Assembly (NCBI RefSeq): GCF_910596095.1
Contig: NC_056545.1
Span: 24,637,067-24,701,066 of the forward strand
Direction of reading: 5' to 3'
DNA from: Thunnus maccoyii
Taxonomy: Eukaryota > Chordata > Actinopteri > Scombriformes > Scombridae
DNA length: 64,000 nucleotides
Shown: positions 55,158-64,000 of the stretch, piece by piece
How positions within the stretch are numbered: position 1 is the first letter of the stretch
How the letters are laid out: each line of letters starts with the position of its first letter
The notes under the pieces: model-generated
Seen by the model: only the letters and a program-made list of their open reading frames with translations
What the model was told of the DNA's origin: nothing
Databases searched by the model: none
Made by a program: the position numbers and the translations under genes

Positions 55158-55975
55158 ACCTTTTTCACAGCAGACGTTTGACCTGTCGTAGTAGGAAAAA
55201 CCCAGGTGTTACTAATTACATTAACAACTGCATCATTTCATTTAAGTGTCCCACTAAACCATTTCATAGTGTCATTTTTTGTGTTTTTGCAAACCAGATG
55301 CATGTCCATGTTGAGGAGAAAGTTCCACCTGAACTGCATCTTTTTGGTTCATGGTTCATAACAAAGAAGCTCACAATGTAATCCCAGCTATAAGAGACTA
55401 TTGACTTTTACAGTAATGAATTAAATAAATAAGTATAAATACCCAAATTTAGTTACACTGAGATAATATGAATTTAAAAGGTTACTCAAACTCACTGTAT
55501 TACTCCCGTGTGTGACATTTATAACAAACACTTTAGAGGGTTTCTTACATAATTAGGTATTTTTTATTTGTCAGGGCAGGAAAACCAGCGGTGTAACAAT
55601 TAACGTTAATGATGACTGTTCCAATAGACCTTTTTCACAGCAGGAAAAACACAGCTGTAATCAATAACATTAATAGGAGCTACATTACATTTAGATGATC
55701 CAGTTCCAGGTCCTTGCTACTGTGCAGCCTGTGAGCCATCGTTAATATTATCAGTTCCACCTGTGCTTTTCCGTCTACAATTAAAAATGTCTGCTGTAAA
55801 AACGCTCCGCTGTGTCCCAAATATTGTGGCCCAGTGAACTGCCTGGAACTGCACAAGAGCAATCAATGACATTATTAATTGTCGCCCTCCATTTAGGTGT
55901 GTAGCCAATAATTATGTTATTAATCACACCTGTGCTTTTCATGCTGTGATATGTCAAATGTCTGCTGTTCAAAAC
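55158..55975. repeat. Cluster of direct and inverted copies of one MITE family
   Basis: CCTTTTTCACAGCAG occurs at about 55159 and 55627 in the same direction. Complementary versions of the same unit end at about 55800 (GTCTGCTGT) and 55972 (GTCTGCTGTT). Each copy carries a CAGGTGT/CACAGGTG block and AATTACATTAAC-like words. This looks like one long inverted-repeat element with a second copy inserted in it or partial duplication. Limits are approximate. Confidence 0.55.
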
Positions 55976-56113
55976 AAGTGAACAGGAGGCAGTATTACAG
56001 AGAAACCACAGGAGACAGAAACACCACAGCTAGAACCACCTTGGGTTTGACACAGGCTTTTCATACAGAGCAGTCTTGGCTTTCACATGTGTGCTGTTTG
56101 TTTTGTTGTGCAG

Positions 56114-56200
56114 ATTTTGAGACCACCAGCTGATCCCAAGGACATGGCAGCACCACCACGACACTCACAGCACCTCAGTCAACCTCTCACATCAACCCTG
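56114..56200 (+). other. Exon-like segment of 87 bases, unknown
   Basis: A strong acceptor (TTTGTTGTGCAG, ending 56113) and a strong donor (CCCTG|GTAAGA at 56200/56201) bound 87 bases. An ATG at about 56144 opens a frame of 19 codons to the donor. With the segment at 54763 it might belong to a noncoding transcript. No protein family was recognised. Confidence 0.25.
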
Positions 56201-57204
56201 GTAAGATTGAGGCTTTAACACAGTGTTGTTAAACCTCCTGGTGTTTGGTTCACTTCGGTGCAGCTGCTGTATTGATAAAATCAAAAATGTTTCTGATGCA
56301 GTGCCTCAATATTCCTTCACACAATACATAATTTAAAACATGGGCGTGTTAGGGTCTCTGAGAAACATACTTCACTGTTTGTTTCATTTTGTAAGAATAG
56401 TCGAATATAATAAGATCAGAAAACTTAATTTTATTACAGGAAAACAATAAGATTTAAGCTGTATTACAACACCACAGTAACATTAATGATATTACATATC
56501 TACCCTCATGTTTATGTTACATTGATATGACTTACAAAAGGTAAATACTCGCCATTCTGTATACATATAATGTACAATATATACCCCAATATATCTCAGA
56601 TTTTAAATGAGGTGAGAGCACATGGAATAATAATGTCTCAGATAAAAAATAACTCATAACAAATAACTACTAAGCCAACTTCCCATCATGCATTTTTCAG
56701 GCTGATCTGCTGCAGTAATTTCTTAACTGTTAGATATGTTTCAGGCAACATATCGAAAGTTTAAACCCACATTTTTAATCAGCTGGGAATTGGCACCATT
56801 GCTTGTAATTTGCAGACCAGTTTTTAATCCTCATTAACCATTTTTTTTGTCTTGGCACAAACTCTGAAAAACAGTGACAGCAGGTACAAACCAGTGCATG
56901 ACTGCAAGGACCGTGTCTAAAACGCTCACCAGATGGTCCACGAGAGTTCCTGTTTCATCTCTGCAGGTCACGCTCCGTTGTAATTAGTGTGGGTGCAAGC
57001 CATCCAACAAACAAGTCTTTAAATTACATGCTACCATAATAATGGCAAAGTTAAAAATGTAAATGGTGATAAAGGAGTTACGTATTAAAATGATTTAGTA
57101 TATAAATCAAAGAAAACTTTAAATGTCCTTTCAAAAAGTTTTTGAGGAAATAGCATAGATTAAAATTCAATTATTAACTCTGTTGTGTGTATAATTATCC
57201 CTAA

Positions 57205-57292
57205 TGCCACAAATATTACAATTAATTAACTCTTATTAAGCCTACTTAATTAATAATGCTTAATTAAGTAGAAGTTAATTACTGCAGTGGCA
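57205..57292. repeat. 88-base palindromic hairpin
   Basis: TGCCAC at the left pairs with GTGGCA at the right. Inside it, AATTAACT pairs with AGTTAATT, and CTACTTAATTAA (57242-57253) pairs perfectly with TTAATTAAGTAG (57260-57271) around a 6-base loop. It may be a tiny MITE or a solo transposon end. Confidence 0.65.
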
Positions 57293-58344
57293 CACTGGGG
57301 CCCTCAAGACTGGAGACCTCAGAGCTGAGAGACAGCCGTTACTCACTGATGTTTTAGTAAACGCATTTAATTCAAAAAAGAGATTTTAGCCTGTGATGCT
57401 TATACAAATTCACATTTATGTAAATCTGACAGATTTTAGTCACGTGAAAGTTTGATTTGTCTCATAAAATCAATGGACATTAGAATAAAACCTAAAAGCT
57501 GTCTTGTTATCTTCTCGTGTGTAACGCTGTCAGATTATCCTCTCAGACAATCGGCTGTTTCAAATAAAACTTGCGTGACCTGGTCAATGCATTGTTGACA
57601 TTTTGATTTGAATCCATGCAGGAGATAGTGCAGTTCTCTGCCTCGAGGTTGATGTCAATAAAGATTGAAACAATAATGCTAAGAGATTTTCATTTCAGCC
57701 CATTTGGGCCATTGATTCCCTGATGGCTGGTAGAAACTGAAATGCTGGATGTGTTTCAAGCTCAGCAGCAACAGTGGCGTTGATATCGAAGAACAAAATG
57801 CACGATGACTGGAGGCTTTTTAACAGAGCTGCTGCATCTAAATATTCTCATGTGGCCCTTGCAGCCATTTAACCACCGCAAGACTTCCACTATAATAACC
57901 AGCGGGTGATAAGCTACAGGCAATCATGCAGCAGCGGCTAACGAGCTTTTGTGTAGAGTGCCTGATTGTCCAGTAGACTGATGATGGCAGTTTGTAATTC
58001 TTATTCATAAATACAATGTAGTCTATAAATATTTCACACCAGTGCACCACACACAATGGTGGAGTTTACAACACATTTGTGAACAGTTGAGATGCAGGTG
58101 TGTGCCAACAAAATGTTACTATGGAAACATTTAGCATGATGAGTAATATATCAGTAATTGTGATGTCAGTTTTAATTAGGTGAATTAAGAAGCTTGTATT
58201 CCATTAACACTGCACCACCTGTGCTGTTGTATGCAGCATTATTTAAAAGTCCTCTTTTAGTATTTCTCATATTTATATAACTAAGATATTGACTGTATAT
58301 AAATTTATTTTTAAATGTGGACGTTACAACACAAGCTAAGAATC

Positions 58345-58830
58345 TACAGCTAAGCTAGCGGCTCTGTGAATCTGTACACGTTAGTTTTACGTATTAGCAT
58401 GCAGACATTTGCTAATTAGCACTAAACACAAAGTACAGCTGAGGCTAAAGTTAATGTTTTATTTATTTTTAACTAGCTTTGCAGGTATTTGGCCGTAAAT
58501 TATGGGACAAATAGAAAATTTGATATGACAATGGCGTTAGATAAATAGTCAGCAGATCACCAAAGTTATTACAATTTATCCAGAGGGGTACATGAATATC
58601 TGTGCCAAATTTCATGGCAATCCATCTAATAGTTGTTGAGACATTTCACTCAAAATCACAAATGTTAACCTCACGGTGGCGCTAGAGGAAAAGTCAGTTG
58701 ATCGCCAAAGTCAGTAGGATTCATCCTCTGGTTGCCATGAATATCTTCATGAAAACCCTCCAGTAGATGTTGAAATATTTCAGTTTGGACCAAATTGGTG
58801 GACCAACCCACATTGCCATCCATATAAAAA
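58345..58830 (+). repeat. Dispersed repeat, copy 2 (pair with 15480-15880)
   Basis: It shares 42 identical bases with copy 1 (58405-58446) and lower similarity through CATGGCAATCCATCTAATAG and GTTGAGACATTTCACTCAAA. It extends further 3' than copy 1, ending near the ACATTGCCATCCAT phrase. Same strand as copy 1. Confidence 0.7.
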
Positions 58831-60613
58831 TGAAAATAGGTTTAAACAGGGAAATTTAAGATTTCCAGTTGTACTCAGGTTTTCAGGTTAGAGACTCAAT
58901 ATGACATACAAACCTGATCCTCACAGTTAAATATTGTCAGGACCGTTCTGCTCATACCTCTTATTTTCAGTAGTTATTGCCAGACAGACATTGAGTTTGT
59001 TTTAGCCTCTCTCACTGATTGATCCGCCCCCGGGTGCTCGATCACACAGCTGTGAATCTCAAACCAGCTCTTATGCAATGATGAGCAAAGCAGATGTGGG
59101 TGGGGGGTGATCATCTGAATCATCAATTGCAATTGGCTGTTTGTATCGACGGTAATGTAACTGGTCAATACTTTCCAAATAGACACTCTTGATTTTCAGC
59201 GAGTGTGGGTGATCAGTCAGCAGAGTGAACTTCAGCCTATAACAGTGCGACGTTTTATTGGATATTTGAGCTCAAAGCTTTCAACGCATTTGAATCTCAG
59301 CAAATTCCTTCAACTAGCATCTTTCATCATTTACAGCGTGTGCTGCACTTATACATCTGTGCAGGGAAGGGTAACAGAAAATCACTACAAATGATTATTT
59401 CTCAGTTTTTTTCTTTTATTAAAAGAGCCAGTTCCAGTGTGTTTACTAGAAATTAACATGGAGAACAACTTCACAATCCAGCCATCAGGTTTTGTACTGC
59501 ACTTTAGGATGCTATTATGGTAACATTATCATATTCAGCTATAACCAACAAAAGAGAAGACAAGACCGCAATTAAATCACTTGATGGGAAATCTTCAGTC
59601 AAGTCACCAACACAGGTATCAGATTAATCAGGTCTGCTGCTAATCAAACACGTAAGAAACGGAAGAGAAAGTACATGTGTTGTCACTCACGTAGAGCAGC
59701 CACTGTCCAGAGAGCACTTCCAACAAAATGTGATTCATCTTTCTACGCTGCAAAGCCTCGTTTCCCAAACCTCTTTGTGCATCCGGTGTGCCTACAGTAT
59801 GTGTTGCACAACTGTTCTGCCTGGATGGGAGTTTGACGTCATGCTCACAAACTGTAGTCACATCTAAACCGATGATCAATTTCCACACACATTGCTTTTC
59901 TTGTCATCTACATCATTGTAACTCCACAGTGTAGAAACAAACAAATCACACCAGCTGCTAACAGCACAGTAATGCTAACAAACACAATTCAACACACCTT
60001 CATTCCTCTCTGGGAAGGCCTGTGTATATTTGAGATAATAATCTTGACACTGGCTGATTTGCAAGCTACAGATGCTCTGCAGAGTATTTCAGTATAACTC
60101 CACTTGAATTTTTTGCATATTATTTTGTGCTACAAGATGATTTATAGATGCATTTTTTTGGAATTTTATATCTGAGATCTACTCAAGGTTTCTCAAAGTT
60201 TATCCCACATATACTAAGTATATATTTTGTTGTATAAGAAGGCAAATTAAACCAGGTTTAACATATTGTAAATGCTATTTTTCACAAGCTTTGACTTCAG
60301 ACAGTTTACCTCACAAGCAAACATAATATGCAAAAGGCCCATAAATAAATGTGAGGATATAACTGTGTCTGTATTTTTGACATTGTTATGGGCATTATTG
60401 TCGTTCTGTATTAATTTTATCAACCAATTCTATTTTAAAAGTACTTGACATCACATCATGACATGAGATCAACTACATATAAATAGATGTAATTCAATTT
60501 AGACTGAATATTTTTGGTATCACTGCTGCAAAACCAGTCTCCTGGCAGTTTTGCTCAGCTAGTCAACAAACAATCAAGATAATCTAATTAAATCTTGCAT
60601 CTGAATACAGAAC

Positions 60614-60679
60614 CAGTCAAAAGTTTGGACACACTTTCTCATTCAAGGCAATGGGAAGGTGTGTCCAAACTTTTGACTG
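60614..60679. repeat. Perfect 21-base inverted repeat with 24-base loop
   Basis: The arm at 60614-60634 (beginning CAGTCAAAAGTTTGG) is perfectly complementary to 60659-60679. I recognise the arm as the terminus of a Tc1/mariner-like element common in fish, here reduced to its two ends. No TA duplication was confirmed. Confidence 0.7.
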
Positions 60680-60999
60680 CTACTGTATATGCAGTTTGCG
60701 TATGTGTATTGAAATTTTGCAGATTTGTATCACACCTATGTTAACATGCACGGTAAAACTTACAAGCTGTAACCTACTTGATAGCAACACATCTATGTAA
60801 TGCAGGTTCTGTACATTTTTGTAATGTGTGTATGTCTATAGATATAATTACAATTCTTGTAAGCATTTGAATCTGGGTTTAATCCTGCGTTTATGTCCTT
60901 TTCATGGATTTGTTCGTTTCAAATTATGAATTAAAACTTCTGCATTTGCAAATTTTGATATACTTCACATGACAATACTGCAGAATTCACACATGTACT

Positions 61000-63900
61000 T
61001 TGTTACATGTTGCAAGATATGATACAAATATGCATCTTTTCAAAATTTCAGTCACAGGATTTATGTGTTTTGGCTTTTTAAAATCACCTGATTCTTGTAT
61101 TTTTCAAGACAGAGTGTCAAATATTCCTGCTAGCACATTTTTCTCAATCAACTAAATGACCGAACAACAAAAAATTTCTGCTGAAATCAACACTGTTGCA
61201 GAAAAAGCAACATCACAGTTTTATATAACCACAGTGAGCAATAAAATGGGCTTTTAAAAAATACTTTATCGCTACATTTGACTCTTTCTTTTTCTCTCTA
61301 TCATGCTCGTAAAGGAAGACCAGCAGGAACAGCTACAAATCCTACAGTTGTGCACGCAGTCACTCTGAGGTTAATACACTGCACCAAGGCAGCACAATGA
61401 AGCCTGGATTAAATTGGAACAATGTAAGCGAAGGGCTTCCAGTTTCAAGCCCACTTTGTATCCGTCACCTTTAGCGATAAATGTGACGTACGAATAAAAG
61501 TCTTTGTGATATAGCAGCATTGTATTAGTCACAGTGCACCTCAAAGAATTATGAAGAGTATAGTCGGTACATGAAGGTAAAAACATCGTCTAAATACAGG
61601 GACCAGTTATTACAATATGAAAATATTACATTTGTTTAAGAGAAACAATCCATTATGAAAAGGAAGAGGGCGTCAGAAGAGCATCACAGGTGAGATAACA
61701 TGGGGGGGTGAAACAGCACAGCATTACTATGATCATCATACCTGAAGAGTTCTTACCACCATTAGGAAGGAAGGAGGTGATCTGCTTTTTTTTCTTAAAT
61801 CATCTCATCATCATTCCTATTGATCAATATCCTTAAATTCAGTATTTGGTACAAGGAAATAACACACTGTTTAAAAATAAGCAGTAAAATACAAACAGGA
61901 ATAATTCAGTTCCCACAAATAAGCAATGCACGGATATACAATGTTTTCAAAAAGTTATCATACATACAGTAACAACTTTCAAATGTTTCCTCTTTTCAAG
62001 TGCAAAACACGAACAGAAGATTTTTTTTTACACACACTGACACTTACAGAGACACTGGCCCTTCACTTCATATGAATTAAGAGAAAATGTTCAGTTTCCT
62101 TTCGATGTGTCTCTCAAGTACAAATGTCTGAGGTCAGCATTGACGCAACTGCACAGTAAGTCCATACAGCATGGAATCAACGAAACTGCTTCGACAGCCA
62201 TTTTGCATATCAAGTCCGTATAAAAAAGAAATCAAGGAGCGATAGCATCAGGCCCTCCTCAAAGATTAACACGACACCTACTGTGAGCTGAGCTGGAGAG
62301 ACCGGAGGTGTGAACAGCATGTTTGGTTGAAGTCTCTCCGGCTGAAATAAAGGCGAGAGGTAAAAACAGGAGTACGGTATGTTGACCCACATTTACTGAG
62401 GTCTGATAACAGTGAGAGTGTACTACTGCAACGCAAAGCATGGCTGAAGGTCCATATTGTCACTGCAGAGTTGGAAGATGTCATTCTGTCCAAACAGCCT
62501 TTTCATACAAAACAAAGATTCATGTAAAAAACTGTAAATACACAGATTTATGTGTATACCCAATGTGATGAAGAAATCTGACTGTAGAAAAATATATAGC
62601 CTATATCAAAGTCACTTAGCCAGAAAATAAATCCAACAAGCAAAATTCAGAAACTATCATTTTACAAAGTCATATTTATAATGACACTGGCGGACCAAAT
62701 TACATAAACTGAAGGCATTTTGGTTTTAGGAACATGTTGCAGGGCATTTTTAATCACAAGTTAAAATCTGGAAAAGGGGCGAGTGGATTTGGCTAAATAT
62801 TATTATTTTAAAAATTCCAATAGTGCTTTGTTGCGCTTGGATCATGTGAACTCTGAGCTCACTTTATAATCAGTCACATACACTAGCTATTACCTTGCCT
62901 CCCTCTCTTAACTTTGTTAAATGATCTATAATCAATAAGAGCTGTGTGTCAAATCCCTGGACTTTCAGAGTGCCCAAGTGTCCCTGTCAGACTGCACAAA
63001 TGTTTCATTTCCTCTGTTTTTAAAGGACTAAGAGAAGAGAATACGTTTAAAATAATAATAATAAGAGCAAAAATGACCCCTCTGCCCACAGCCTTGCATT
63101 AAGAAACTGAATCTTTCTTTACAGGTATGTCATACTTGACACTTTTACAATTGATGCTAGCAAAAAATACTATTTTCTCAAATGTTTAAATCTGAAATTA
63201 CTGAATACATTAACAGCGTGTTATCAAAAACAGTGTATGGCATCAGTTTAGAAAATGTGCAAAATAATTCTCATTCTTAGCGAACAGATTAGAAAACATC
63301 AGTTCTCCACTAATCACTAATTCTTCCCATAAAACTAACAAACTGATATCATATGGAGTATTAACAGGAAGCTATGATGCTTTCAAAATCTTGCAAATCA
63401 AAACTGAATAAACTGCTATTTGTATCACATTTTTCACACTTTTTTGTAGCCCCAAATTTAAGAGATTGATAAAGTACCACACAACACAGAAGGCAATCTG
63501 CACTGACTTATGAGCCACAGCTGGAGAAAGAAGTTTTTCAAAGTGTTTTGTAATATGAAGATACTTTGAAAAAACCTTTTTCTTAAAGGCGAGTTCCATT
63601 GTTTCATATCTTCCTGTGTCCAGTCTGTGCAGATTGGCTATAAAGGGGCTGTAACTGTAATTCAATGTGTACTGAATAGGACTCAGGAAGAGTTCACAGT
63701 GAATCAAGTAACCTTCTCTAATCAAACCAAAGCCTTCATCATAAGATCATGCATAGTCATGAGGGGCACAGTCAAGAAGTTCAGTAGGGACAGTAAGGCA
63801 AAAGAACATAGTGAGGGAGTAACAACGGGCATCAGCTAAAACATTACCATCTCTGGCAAAACAGTCATGTTTTTTGAGTCCTTCACTACGGAAGAAGATT

Positions 63901-64000
63901 ATTTGAGTTCTGACTTTTAATTCAGAGCTCATAAATTTTTAACATGTGGCCCTAATCCTCTACTGTACTTCATAAAGGTAGTAAAATAACAAAATATAAA
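61000..64000. other. Right end of window, no gene assembled
   Basis: The stretch has few obvious repeats, no convincing coding exon on either strand and no clear splice pairs. Its texture would fit a long 3' untranslated region of a minus-strand gene beyond the right edge, but nothing in the sequence proves that. The longest open frame, 63372-63725 on the minus strand, matches no family I know. Confidence 0.3.

Noticed and set aside
63372-63725. A 117-codon minus-strand frame at the right edge
   Set aside because: AT-rich composition, no recognised motif and no splice context; most likely chance in a noncoding stretch.

Overview
The window looks like a stretch of nuclear chromosome from a teleost fish, probably a percomorph (perch-like) species. 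The coding sequence is split into short exons with GT/AG junctions. The five proteins I can assemble match vertebrate families. The intergenic DNA is AT-rich, dotted with microsatellites, and carries miniature inverted-repeat transposons of kinds common in teleosts. No prokaryotic gene organisation, rRNA, tRNA, CRISPR array or viral gene was seen. Gene names come from recognising protein families; no database search was run.

Layout, left to right. 1-3650: no convincing gene. 3700-14250 (+): kcnk4, a two-pore potassium channel of the TRAAK type, with a TATA-box promoter and probable untranslated first exons, six coding exons and an internally repeat-rich first coding intron. 14250-19080: intergenic, with several repeats. 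19080-32865 (+): esrra, estrogen-related receptor alpha, with a CpG-rich promoter near 19.1-19.7 kb and six coding exons between 27218 and 32865. 32866-37400: esrra 3' region, a small hAT-like element and a truncated LINE. 37400-41150 (+): prdx5, peroxiredoxin 5, six exons. 41980-44300 (+): banf1, barrier-to-autointegration factor, with a CRE-containing promoter and a noncoding exon 1. 44600-49340: repeats. 49343-51411 (-): gng3, a G-protein gamma subunit, two coding exons. 51411-64000: no protein-coding gene could be assembled. This last part holds a transposon nested in another transposon, a cluster of inverted repeats, palindromes and two exon-like pieces.

The order kcnk4-esrra-prdx5 matches the human 11q13 cluster as I recall it, and banf1 and gng3 also lie in human 11q12-q13, so this is an old linkage block. 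The human genes CATSPERZ and TRMT112, which sit between these neighbours, were not found here. The genes do not form one pathway. They share a location, and esrra and prdx5 share a broad mitochondrial and oxidative theme.

I did not find a clearly new biological system. The observations most worth a second look are a conserved acidic island in the far cytoplasmic tail of the channel, an altered peroxisomal signal at the end of prdx5, the missing trmt112, and well-preserved transposon structures, some with target-site duplications still readable.
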